Below are positions 22,583-33,215 of a stretch of DNA of 64,000 nt, piece after piece. The number at the start of each line of letters is the position of its first letter. Position 1 is the stretch's first letter. Origin of the DNA: Fragilariopsis cylindrus CCMP1102 (Eukaryota > Bacillariophyta > Bacillariophyceae > Bacillariales > Bacillariaceae); the NCBI GenBank assembly GCA_900095095.1, contig FMBT01000293.1:705315-769314 (forward strand). Direction: 5' to 3'. The position numbers and the translations under genes are program-made. The notes below the pieces were generated by a model. That model was not told the origin of the DNA and made no database searches. It worked only from the letters and a program-made list of their open reading frames with translations.

Positions 22583-24192
22583 TCAGCGTTTCTTACGAGG
22601 TACTTTGAGGCTTGATGATTTCTTAGATTTCTTCTTCTTCACCGGTCCATCATCTGAATCGGTGTCATCAATCAACATATCGTCGTCTGTATCAGATAAA
22701 TGCTCAACCATAGCAGATTCCGAAACGAGTTGTTCGATTTTAGACTTCATTTTGTTAAGAGTCTTCTTATTTTTCATGACAGCAGTTTTAACTTGGCTGA
22801 CATTTGCCTTGTGAGGGCTACCCTTTTTGGTATTGCGTCTACTATTCTTACGCAAGTAGTTGCGTTGATTCTTTTTCAAACCATTCCATTCGACGGTGGT
22901 ATAATACCTACCATTATCGATCTTAGAAGAATCATAATTGGCTGAGGGATCATATCCATCCTCTTCACCACCAGTTTTGTCTCCTTGACGCGTGCGATTA
23001 CCTCCGCCATTGCGAGAGGAGGTTGCAGAAGAAACATTAACATTACTCTTTTGTTCTTTAGTATGTTGTTTCTTTGACTCAATGAAAGTGCGGTATGTAC
23101 CAACAACCTTATCGAAAGTGTCTAGTGCTGGATTTGCACTTACTGTAGCCTTAACTGTATCCAACCGGGATCAGTAATTCCAAGACTAAAAAGACGGATC
23201 TTCGATGTTTCATCGATGCCTCTATGATTGCTCATAACCTTAAGATGCTCAAGTATGGTATGTTGATCCATATGAGCTAAGACATATTTCTCGAATCCCC
23301 AGTTACGCTTATTGCCACCATCAAGTGTCATAGTTTGTAACTTATTTTCAGCCTTAGATGCATAATTCGCAACGGCTTGGGTTCCTAACAATGCTGTATA
23401 TAATGCAAAGTAGGCAGCACGACCATCTCGTGACTGCTGATGAGCTTTGATGTACGTATAGTACGGAGTACCATAGCAAATCTCATACAAAATCTTCCAA
23501 ATAACAACACGATCGAGCGTGTAGTAATGGGTGTATGTCGTTGTTCCAGGAAGGAAGATTGGTGCTCGCGCAACCAGTTCATGGTTAAATGACGCAAACG
23601 TACTTCCGACAGTTCCAAAAGTGGGCTCCAACGCCTCAGGTAGTGGTCCTTCATTCTCACGATAGACATAAGAGAGAGGAATTTTCGATACACTACCCAC
23701 CATATCAAGTGTGAACTCGCCAAACTCTGTAAAGAATTCAAATACTTTGTTCGCATTGATTTTAGGTGCTTCGGAAATCTTTAAGTTGACTTGTGCTTCG
23801 ATTTCTATCTTATAGTCTCGCATAGTCTCGATGCTACCAAGGGTAACATCAGCAAAAGCACATGTTCTAGATACATTCGCACATGTGCGAATATAGAACG
23901 AGGCTAGCTTAATATTGTCAGCATGTAAAGCTGCAATAGCAATTCCAGGATTTGGATACATAGCTGGGTAAACTGCACCAGCTGCACCACCTGCGACTGG
24001 GGCTCCTGCGTTAGGATGAACAATCATCCCACCAGGCTTGCGACAGACACGACATAACTCCTTAATAGAGTCATCAGTTAGTCGTTTTAGTATAGTTAAA
24101 CTATTGATCGATTGATCATGCACCATGAAGTGTGCTGCTTGGGGTGATAAGCCAAGCCGACCGAATAGGCCCCTCATTGCTGCATTGTCCAT
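22583..24192 (-). CDS. gag: Copia gag-like protein, read in two overlapping frames
   Basis: The first frame (24192-23140, 350 residues) starts MDNAAMRGLFGRLGLSPQAA and is the capsid-like part. A second frame (from about 23164 to 22583) continues the protein (DTVKATVSANPALDTF) after a -1 shift at GGTTGG (23161-23162). It ends in a very basic tail with repeated Lys clusters. The shift needs one base, so it may be a missing G in a GGG run or a programmed -1 frameshift. No canonical X-XXY-YYZ heptamer is visible. The basic tail has no Cys residues, so no CCHC zinc knuckle is present. An in-frame UGA separates it from pol. Confidence 0.8.
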
Positions 24193-25261
24193 TGTGTTGT
24201 TTAATGGTTATTATTGAAACTAACTTGTAGTTTTAATATCTTCTACAAAACTTATTACGTGTTTGTTTATCCACAAGTTTCGAAAAGTGAGTGAAGAAAA
24301 GTGAAGAAAAGTGGACCTTTATTTTGGGTTGTATTTTCAGTTATTTCGCTTTCTCGTTTTTCGCTCTAATTTACTTAGTACAAATGCTGTAGAATTCTAC
24401 AGCACAGTTTTCAGCCTAAGTAAATTCATTGTATTTTTCGTTAGTTTTGGACGGAGTCACTCAATTATTAGGAGTGTTAGTGTGTTAATAGTGCCCAACG
24501 CGCGAATGATTAATCGGGATTGATTTTCAGGTGTATCAATTCGCAGTTTAGTATCAGGGCACATACATGAATATTGAAATTTTCCGTCTGTGGAGTACAA
24601 GCTAGTCCGCGCCTGCCACATTTCACCCCTTAGAAGTCCCGCGGAATCAAATCATGACTTCAATTACGCGTAACATCAAGTGGTATCTTTAATTTCGATT
24701 CTATTTTTGAACTTCAATACGCTTAGGAGTGTCAAATTTTCCCTAGACGCGACTTAATTTTGTCAGTTGAGGTTACTGTTTGTTGATACACATCAGTAAG
24801 TATGGCTTACGAGTGAATTTTTCATTGATATGCCCTTTGGTTTGTATTGAGCTTTGTGTATGGCTGAACGATTAAAGCGCAAGCCTGTCACGAAAGTATA
24901 AGATAGTGCTTAAATTGAGTCTATTTTAGCTCTATTTTAGATTGATTTTCAAAATACTTTTTCTTTTGATTATGACCATGGCATCTGGTTTCGAAGCAGA
25001 ACCTTGTTATTGTATTTAGCTATCAGGTATAGCCTTAGTACAACACCATGAATGCGGAACGATTCATATGGTTGGTGTTGGTATGTATCATCACTTTATC
25101 GTGAATATACTGTTTATATTTTGTCGCAAAATCGATACGACTCGCTTTTACGGAATTCATTCAAAATGAATTATCTCATCCGTTTGTTGATCAAAATGAT
25201 CAATCAAAGCATACATCATCCTTATTAGAGACTACCTATGCAATCTTAGCATGGTTAGAGT
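24193..25261 (-). other. Untranslated leader of the copia element
   Basis: About 1.07 kb between the primer-binding site and gag has no ORF of note. It may hold packaging or translation signals. It contains T-rich blocks and no recognisable gene. Confidence 0.6.
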
Positions 25262-25281
25262 ACTATATGGGTCTGATAAAC
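25262..25281 (-). promoter_or_regulatory. Primer-binding site, initiator-tRNA-Met-like
   Basis: Directly after the 5' LTR the element reads GTTTATCAGACCCATATAGT. The TATCAGA core matches the half-tRNA (initiator Met) priming sites known in many copia elements. The tRNA assignment is inferred from that family pattern. Confidence 0.55.
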
Positions 25282-25397
25282 TGAAAATAGTACGACATGG
25301 TCGTTCTACTAGTTAGTGAATAATATTTTAAATTATGATTTAGATTACGTGGTTAATATTCTACAGTGGTCTGTCCGTCAACACTCCCATTATTTCA
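25282..25397 (-). repeat. 5' LTR of the copia element (116 bp)
   Basis: It is identical to the 3' LTR at 18196-18311. It should carry the promoter of the element, though no clear TATA box could be assigned. Confidence 0.95.
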
Positions 25398-25401
25398 CGC
25401 G
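25398..25401. other. Target-site duplication CGCG (5' side of element)
   Basis: This is the second copy of CGCG and lies in the codons for the Gly-Ala pair just before DVCNAARS of the host protein. Confidence 0.85.
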
Positions 25402-27211
25402 CCTAGAGCGAAAGTTCGGAACATAGACATGCCCGTTAAAACCTTCCCACTTGCAATCAAGGCAATTTTAGATCGAGATTTGTCCTGTGGATCTCGTAAT
25501 CCTACTCCAACTAATACAGCGTGCACAAAGGACAGTCCTTCAGCTAGTGGAGTTCCTACTGAATTTGAAAACTCAGGGGGAGCAGCCCCCGTACCACCTT
25601 CTCCACCGTCTACGGTGATAAAGTCAGGATGGATTCCTGTCTCAACGAATGCTTTTACTAAATCGCAGAATTCTTCCGGTTGTCCAATGCATAGTTTCAT
25701 TCCAATCGGTTTTCCGTTCGACAATGTACGAAGTTTCTGAATGAATTCACAGAGCTCAAATGGATTGCTGAACGCATTATGCTTTGACGGTGAATGACAA
25801 TCTTCTTGACAAGGGTAATCTAGATTGCGTGCCTTAGCGATGTCCGGGCTAATCTTTTCCTTTGGCAACATGCCGCCGTGTGCCTATGAAACGGGAAAAA
25901 TAAAAGTCAGATAAGAAAGAGAGAAACAGACAACCCGTTCGACGATGATAAAAGTGCCAGTCAAATTGTAATTGAACAGAGAATCCATCGCCCTACTTAC
26001 CGGCTTCGCTCCTTGCGACAACTTAATTTCTACCATTTTAGCATGTTTCACATTCTCGACAAACATCTCAGGATCAAATACACGCACGCCACCTTCAGAA
26101 AATTTTCCACAACCGAAGTATGCGGTGCCGATGTTCCATACGATGTCAGCTTTACCTTTTAATGCGAACAAAAGGAAAGATTGAACACAACACAAAATAG
26201 TGTTTTTTCAAGAAGTATTTAATGAGTAAAACGAGTTATTGACCTCGTTAAGTTTGCAAAAATATCGGGTAACATTTTGAACTGACCTTCCTTGTGGTAT
26301 TCGCTTATTCCACCTTCACCAGTATTGTGGGAGAATCCTCCAAGTTTCGCTCCAGCGCTCAACGCTAGTATCGCCCGACCAGATAATGCTCCAAAAGACA
26401 TTGCACTTATATTCAACAAAGAAGAACTATACGGCTGAGTACATTCAGGGTTGTTCCCACCAACCAAGACCCGTTGATCCTGGGCCACCAAGGTGGAAGG
26501 ATATAAACTGTGGTTGATCCATTCATACCCGATTGCATCTGCATCACGGCGGCTTCCAAAGGCCATAGTAGCTGTAATGCCTTTGCTTCGTTGGTAGGCA
26601 ATCGCACGGTTATTCCTGTCATACGGCACACCTTTTTCGTTGTCTGCCTCAACAAACTGGTAAAAAGATTCAGGTCATCAAGTATAGGTACAAGAAATAT
26701 GTTAGGAATGAAATCATTCTTGTGTTGCAAGTTGAAAGTATTGAAACACAAATTTCATTTACTTGAAGAAATCATCATTTGATTAATATACTCACGTATT
26801 GTCGAATCTCCGGGCCTACATGAGTAAATTCGAATTCAATCAAGTTAAGTACAAGACATATATATTAGAAATAAGATTCTTTTTCTGTTGCAAGTTGAAC
26901 GTACTGAAACATAGATTTCATTTGCTTGGAGAAATCATCTTTTTTTTTCTTCAAATACTCACGAATCATCTCTAATAAATACCGAGCATTGCCAAGGACA
27001 GGGAAGTTCCGACGAATTGTCTGTGATTTTTGTTTCATGTCACGAAGACCAACTACCCAATAAAAACCTATTAGAGCATAGAGGAAAAGGTGCGGTTCAA
27101 TTTAGTCTTGGGAAAATTATGAAAATTACGACACGTATTCAAACAAATGTTTCATAGTTTGAAATATTCTAACAAAAGATAACAATCATTTTGATCGTCA
27201 CATATGTATGT

Positions 27212-27228
27212 ACACACACACATACACA

Positions 27229-27267
<39 letters not shown>

Positions 27268-27282
27268 AATATATATATATTT
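27212..27282. repeat. CA/TA-rich microsatellite in intron 1 of the flavoprotein gene
   Basis: Imperfect CA repeats pass into TA repeats just inside the first intron. Confidence 0.85.
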
Positions 27283-27497
27283 ATATCTGTAATTACCTGT
27301 CAGAGCACCCAATCCAGCAGTAAACAAAATAGTGTGCTCCTCAAAGATCATAAATGTGTTCAAAGACGACGCAAGTGTAAGACCGGTCAATCCGTATCCT
27401 ACTTTTCGGAATTTGTTTCGATTCCATTCTTCAATGAAATCAGGCAAACCAGCACTAACGTCCTTGAGACTAACTTCGGCTGTTATCGACACCATTG

Positions 27498-27746
27498 CTA
27501 TTGTCTTTTGGAGTCGAAAGATATCGAACTGAGCTTACTCGCAAGCTCGTAGGCTTTTGCTGAAATCGACGAATTGAACGGGACACAATAAGACAATTCT
27601 TCATCTTCTATATCTGCACAGGATCGAAATGTGATGCAACTCTTTGTTTGACTTTTTTCCTTTCGGGTTCTAACAACTTTAAAACTATGTTTGCTATTAT
27701 AGTTTATTTTTGATGTAATTTCTTTCTTCGCTTCAAAATTGGACAT
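27498..27746 (-). CDS. Small ORF upstream of the flavoprotein gene, uncertain
   Basis: An 82-codon ORF with an ATG ends two bases before the ATG of the flavoprotein gene and in a different frame. It shows no known motif. It could be an upstream ORF, part of an alternative 5' exon, or chance. It contains a plausible internal donor (GTAAGC near 27542). Confidence 0.25.
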   Translation of the reverse strand: MSNFEAKKEITSKINYNSKHSFKVVRTRKEKSQTKSCITFRSCADIEDEELSYCVPFNSSISAKAYELASKLSSISFDSKRQ

Positions 27747-28269
27747 TTTTTTTGTTTTTTCGTGACATCTTAAGATCTCACATTTCTTATCTCACTTCAC
27801 ACAAAAACGCATGATCGAACTTCCATCATTGCTTCTACTTCTAATAAACCTACAATGATGTACAAGTCGTAGCTCAATCATGCGCAGATTTTAAAAAAAG
27901 CGCGTTAATTACTGCTATTGCGCTAATAGGGTCAAAATTCGCGCTGATCTTGATCCTTACACCTTACTAGTAAGGAGGAAGGTGCAAAAGATACAATTCT
28001 AAATCTTTAAGCGTGACTGAATTATTTTGTAAAATACTTTTTGGCGAAAACACCAGCATGAAGAATGATAGTAAGCAAGCAAGCGATAACAAGGCTTATT
28101 TGACACACATAACAAATATCGCCGATTTTCTTTTCTTTTTTTCTTTCAACACAATTTTCATAAGTGTACATGTTGACGATCATGATAACGAATTGGTACT
28201 GTACATATAATCAAAACTGAAAATCTCCGCTACTGAATAGTCGAAGGCGTTAGCAATAGAGTAATTACT
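27747..28269. promoter_or_regulatory. Divergent intergenic region
   Basis: About 520 bp lies between the flavoprotein gene side and the unknown acidic protein gene. No specific motif was identified. Confidence 0.35.
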
Positions 28270-30299
28270 ATGACGCAACATCAGTGTTACGATGAATTGG
28301 AGATTGATCGCCCGAGAATATGTGGAGGTGCTGTTTTCCTTAAGCTCATGAAATCTGGACGGTGTGGGTCATCATCTCATTCATTACAAAAGATACAGAA
28401 GAGGAATGAAATTCCTGTCCTTACGTCTTCTTCATCGTCGTCTTCTTCCTCAATATCCAGATGGATTTCAGATGGATCAGCGCGCTCATTATCGACAACT
28501 TCAAACATCAACAACATGTACGATCCTTTAAAGACGTGGTATTGTATGCCCAGACAGATTGTGGGAACAGGAACAAAATCTTCAGAGTATAACGATTCTT
28601 GCAAACTAGACTTCAAGTTGCACGAGGAAGTGAACTCCGATTTGTTTTTCACCAAGGAAGATCCAAACGACTTATCACCAGAAATCAAGGTTGAAAAAAG
28701 TGAATTGCAATTGGAAGAGCATGTGTCGTCACAAAATATTATTAGATTCGATCCGCATTTAGTAAACAATCTTAGAACAGAACATTTACAGTCCATTGGC
28801 GATACTATTTACTGTGCTGAAAAACAATTAAGGGCGGAGCACGAGGATCTATCAATGGCGTGTCTCCAAGATCATTCCGAAGAACAGCTTCCTGTACTAT
28901 CCGAGATAACACCTCCTGAACTTGAGCAGGCAGACGATGTTGACGAAAATAAGGATGTCGATGCGGCATGGGGTGCTCTACAGCGGGTTACAATCGCTCA
29001 GAAATCGTGCAGAGATGGCGAAAAAACAAATTATATCGACGGACTCGAGCAAAATCAAGGACCATATGATTCTAAAGCTGTTGTGGGAAAAAATGAAACG
29101 AATCATTCCGTCAAGAACTTGATGATGTCAAGGAATCACTACTACAATACGAGCTTAATCCAAATCCGTGGCCCGATGAGGATGATCCCTGGGATAAAAT
29201 TGATTTATTCTCGATGAAGGATCAGTCACAAGACGATGATAACTGTGCACAGAAATACTTCAAAAGTGAGTGGAATTTAAACTTTAACAATCCAGACAAC
29301 GATAATAAAATAGAACGAAGCGAAATTGCTGGTACGAGGAAAACTCTGACCGAGAATGAAATGAAAACTGAGATCTGCCATGAGAATGTTAACTATTGTA
29401 CTATCTATCAGGATTCAGACAAACACGAGACAAATTGCATGGCATCTTCAGAACCAATATTATCTGAGGACAGAAGAGGTAAAATGTGTAACCAAATAGA
29501 ATCAGAATATAACAATAATTATGTCACCGTATCAGTTGATTCAAAAATACTGAAAAGTGAAAATGCTGCCAACGTATGGTTGAAGTCTGCTACATCACCT
29601 CCCAGCAAGATTGAGTCAGAAATTCTTGAAAACCGCATCATGATGAAATCTACCGATTCTAAAGCTGAAGGAAATCAAAACATCCACCAACCAAAAACAA
29701 ACATTTCAACTTCATGTAGTAATTTAGCACAAAAAGAAGGAACGCATTCTAGCGAAAATCAACAGGTATCACATACGATGCCGGATATGATGAATGAGAA
29801 TGCATGTAACAACTACGTGTCAAGCGAATCTGATTACCACGAGGATATGAAAGTTGTTCGTAAGCTTCTGAAAAAGTACGGTGAAAGCTATGAAGAGCCT
29901 TGCTTGAAAAAATCAATGCATCGCAAGGGGTCAAGTACTAGTATTCACCGAGAAAATCCGTTTTGTTCAGAAGGACTAGAGAATCCTTATGATGAGGAGT
30001 TCCATCGTGATGCTGATTTGGCTACACAAGTGACAAACAAGAACAAATCCCACAAAAAAACACAACTAGCAGGAAAACTGAACGCCGAAAGGAGATCAAA
30101 TTTACTGCAGCAGAAGGATCACATAGTAGGAACATCTCTTCAGGAGAAATCCAATTTTTCTGGTCGTACACCATCAACGAAGACCAATCAAGTGCATTTC
30201 AAGAACCCTATCACGGATGAATTTACTACCACAACTAAGCGTCATGTTCAAACAGTAGGAAAGTTGTCCTATGACAAAATCAAATTCTGGAATACCTGA
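28270..30299 (+). CDS. Unknown acidic, disordered protein; one frameshift
   Basis: Two overlapping frames (28270-29217 and 29214-30299) appear to be one gene of about 675 residues. The second frame is already open upstream of its first ATG and reads QELDDVKESLLQYELNPNPW and DEDDPWDKIDLFS, an acidic stretch typical of coding sequence. The join is therefore near 29096-29098, where one base seems missing in an AAA run. I do not recognise a family. The protein is rich in Glu, Asp, Ser, Asn and Lys, lacks signal peptide or membrane segments, has a Ser run near residue 60, and ends in a basic stretch. It is probably intrinsically disordered. The 3' end converges on the RelA/SpoT gene 270 bp away. 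Confidence 0.55.
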
Positions 30300-30569
30300 G
30301 GGAAAATGTAAATAACCACTAATCAAATTAACTAGGACCGACACAAAAAATGAAAACGTCATTAATTATATGTTATTTCTCAATCTTGTAGTATTTTCCA
30401 ATTTTTTTTATGTCTTGACTTATTCTCGAGCTTTCGGAGAGTGTAGTTAACGATCTTGATGCTGAAAATAAAGGTGTCTACACGTCTGTACGTGCAGCAA
30501 AATCAAATGTAAACATAGGAAAGAACATAGAAAAGGAAAAACCAACAGGTTGAGCCGTCACCTGCTCCT

Positions 30570-33215
30570 TCAGGAGACAAGGAGTGCATTTGATGATGTT
30601 CTGTTTACAGAAGCGACCTCTGCAGACTGTACCAAAGGTTGTACCAAGATCATGTCACCATTCTTAATATTTTCCTCCGATAGGGCGAGCATCCCGTTGC
30701 ACCAAATCTGAACATCCTGATCGTCGAATGAGAAATTGTTTTCCTGCCGTAGAGTATTTATAACGTCCATTATTTTCGAGCCTGCCGAAAGGGTTAAAAT
30801 TTGACCGGCTTCTACCGACGACGACGATCCTGCTGCGAGAAAAACGTACACATGGGAACGTACAAGGTTTTGTTGAGCTTTCTGAAGGGCATATATATAA
30901 GGTCCTGGAGCTGAGGAATCGATGTCTCCGACAGGCGATATATTATAATTAATAGGATCTTCATGCGACGAGATGACTAAAGTTGACGAATCAGCTTTCT
31001 CCAAAAATACGGTAGAATCCGGCCCTTGGGAGGGATAGCTGGATCCCAGCTTGTACTGGGAGTGTGCCGCAACTCCAAACTCTGCCTGTCGATCCATCTC
31101 CTCACTGCGAATTTGGACCTCGAAGAAAAAATCTTGATTGTTTCTCGTGATCTTACTTGTATGATGTAGACACTGGTAACCATTTCTCTTGGGATATCGA
31201 ATGTAATCTTTAACTCTTGCAGGATCTGTCTCTGGCCACTGGGATCTTAGCAAATGATGGATGTAATAACACAATATTCGCTCTCTACCTCGTGTAGTCT
31301 CGTCGGACTCATCTTCATCTAGCTTTCGTGCCTTCAGGATGACTCGCAAAGCAACTCCATCATTAACATCCATAATGGATAGTTCAGTCGTAGATGATCG
31401 TATCAACTGATTGGTTCTACGAATATCGTTGCTACCCTTGTTATTTACTGTCACGGCGGTAGTAGGAAGAAAGCGTTTCTTCAAGAGTTTCTTCCAGAAT
31501 GAGAAAGGTTCTTTCACCCGCGACAAAACTTGTAAGTTTTCCAACTCAAACATGAGAGAATGATCATCGTAAAGTAATTGCTTTAATTGTCTGGATAGAT
31601 AATCAGATATAGCCGTCATAGCTCCTCCATGTTCAAGAAACAAGGTGGAGGACGCAGAAAATTGCCGCGGATAGAGGATACGAAATGCTTTGGATTCAAT
31701 TTGCGACCGAAGACGATGCAGACCCATCTGCTGTGACAAAGTAGCATACAATTGTAAAGAATCCTTGGCTGTAAGTGTAGTCTCTGGATTTCGGTGTAGA
31801 AGGAACTGTCCCGAGCCAGATAAGTTCGATTTTTTCAGAATTCCGTCCAATCGATATAGAGAAGCAATACAACGAATTGCTAACGCTCTCCAATCGTCTG
31901 TGAGACTGACCATAAGATTTCTAATTTCAGCATATTCTCCTTTTTTCAGAGGCCGTCTTCTTTTATTTTGTTCGTGGATTTTACCATCATCACTATTAGA
32001 AGAAAGAACGACACTTGTTAAAATTTCACATCTTTTTAATCGCGATGCAGCCTTTGCAAGGTGTAAAGATTCGACTGTAAAAATACTATCCAGAGCTTTA
32101 TTATTGATGAGCGCTTCTTGAGATGACGAACATGATGATAGCAATGAAATGGGTAAAGAACAAAACGATTCTTCGACGTCTTCTGCCGTTACTACGGAAT
32201 CTTGTTGAGGACTAAAGTTTTTACATCCTTCAACAAAACCATCGCCTTATCGGAACTGGTATCTCGTTTTGTCAAATGTGCAGACAAAGACCCCCCTTGT
32301 TCAGTAGGTCGCCCATCATCAGGAGAAGTATCAGAAGCAGCGTAACATAAAGCTTGCTGCATCTCTTCGTAAACCCCATCGTATCGTGCATTTAAACATT
32401 CTGAAAAATGCAATATACTTGCGAGTAGAATATCCTTAGTGACAAGATTGTTTTTATTGATATTGTCCTCTTTATTTTTATTGCTGTAGTTCTTTGAGTT
32501 CTTGTTTACGATCACATTATTTTTAACGATATTTGTATCGTTATTTTCTACCTCTTCTTCTAATTGTAACATTAACCTACAAAAAGCGACGCTGCCAAGT
32601 ATTTTGGATACCTTATTGTTTCTGTTTTGTACATCCGAACACCAGTAGATTGCTCGAATTATATCAGCAACATCAGCATCTGAAAATAGATGACCTCCCC
32701 TAAAGGATAACAACGAACGTTCCAACCATTCTATTTCTTGCCGAATGCGTCGTTTCGAAGATTCTGCTGCTTCTGCTGTGTGTGTTGACGATTTCACTTC
32801 TTTTTCGAGTAATTCTAGCCATGGTGGTAGCCGAGACGAAGAATCCAACGACGACAAACGTGGGGATACTACGAGACAAGAAGAAGTATCGATCAAATTT
32901 CGTTGTTGCTGCTGATGCTGCTGTTTGACCGATGAAACAGAAACGGCACAATCATCGTCAGCAATATCATTTTCGTCATTAATATTATTGTAGGTCACAT
33001 CTAATCTCCACCACCACAATTTATTGTTCCTTGTGGTGACGCATTTTCTATCACGCAAAGGTGATGTTGGTGCACGGATGATAAAAGGCAAGCGTGGAAG
33101 AAAAAGAAATACTCCAGGAAGACAAACTAACCAAAGATAGAAAGATTGTTGTGCTGCAACACCTTGCTGATCTTTCAGTTCGGGGTCTTTTTCTACTAGC
33201 ACTTGTAGCGACCAT
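30570..33215 (-). CDS. RSH: RelA/SpoT homologue, plastid (p)ppGpp synthetase; frames disrupted
   Basis: The C-terminal 524 codons (32144-30570) are clear. LYATLSQQMGLHRLRSQIESKAF, VNDGVALRVILKA and DYIRYPKRNGYQCLHHTS with FFEVQIRSEEMDRQAEFGVAAH make up the synthetase domain. A TGS-like domain follows (LTLSAGSKIMDVINTL). Such proteins make (p)ppGpp, the stringent-response alarmone. The middle part (to 32192) is in another frame and includes ILHFSECLNARYDGVYEEM. The HD hydrolase residues are not visible, so this looks synthetase-only. The 5' part (ATG at 33215) is back in the C-terminal frame and encodes a signal peptide ending SSTLAF, as for a diatom plastid. The joins fall in the AAAA runs at 33083-33086 (one extra base) and 32235-32238 (one missing base), so the gene is probably intact in reality. 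The exact N-terminus is uncertain. Confidence 0.8.

Larger units (their letters stand above)
18196..25397 (-). mobile_element. Complete Ty1/copia (CoDi-like) LTR retrotransposon, 7202 bp
   Basis: Two identical 116 bp LTRs (TG...CA ends) bracket gag and pol on the minus strand. Pol has protease, integrase, reverse transcriptase and RNase H in copia order (integrase before RT). It contains no env-like gene. The protease motif DSHADT and the domain layout resemble the diatom CoDi lineages. Identical LTRs imply very recent insertion. The element lies in the same orientation as the host gene and has a 1.09 kb untranslated leader before gag. Flanks carry a 4 bp CGCG duplication, shorter than the usual 5 bp of copia elements. 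Confidence 0.95.
17623..27495 (-). pseudogene. FMN-binding glutamate-synthase-like flavoprotein gene, split by a copia element in exon 6
   Basis: Seven exons can be traced: 27495-27297, 27052-26963, 26815-26796 (a 20 nt microexon), 26656-26287, 26155-26001, 25883-25398 continuing at 18191-18069, and 17919-17623. Without the inserted element and one CGCG copy they read as one frame of 579 residues. The N-terminus has hydrophobic stretches (likely membrane anchor), then FPVLGNARYLLEMIRPEIRQY. The glutamate-synthase FMN barrel shows SFGALSGRA, NTGEGGISEYH, IVWNIGTAYFGC, FITVDGGEGGTGAAPPEF and IALIASGKVLTG. The 3Fe-4S cysteines lie in GCIQALKCATNTCPTG with C-x5-C-x4-C spacing. The insertion falls just before this cluster, so the interrupted allele should lack it. 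All splice sites are intact, which argues for a recent event and possibly an intact second allele. The substrate of this family outside true glutamate synthase is unknown. Confidence 0.9.
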
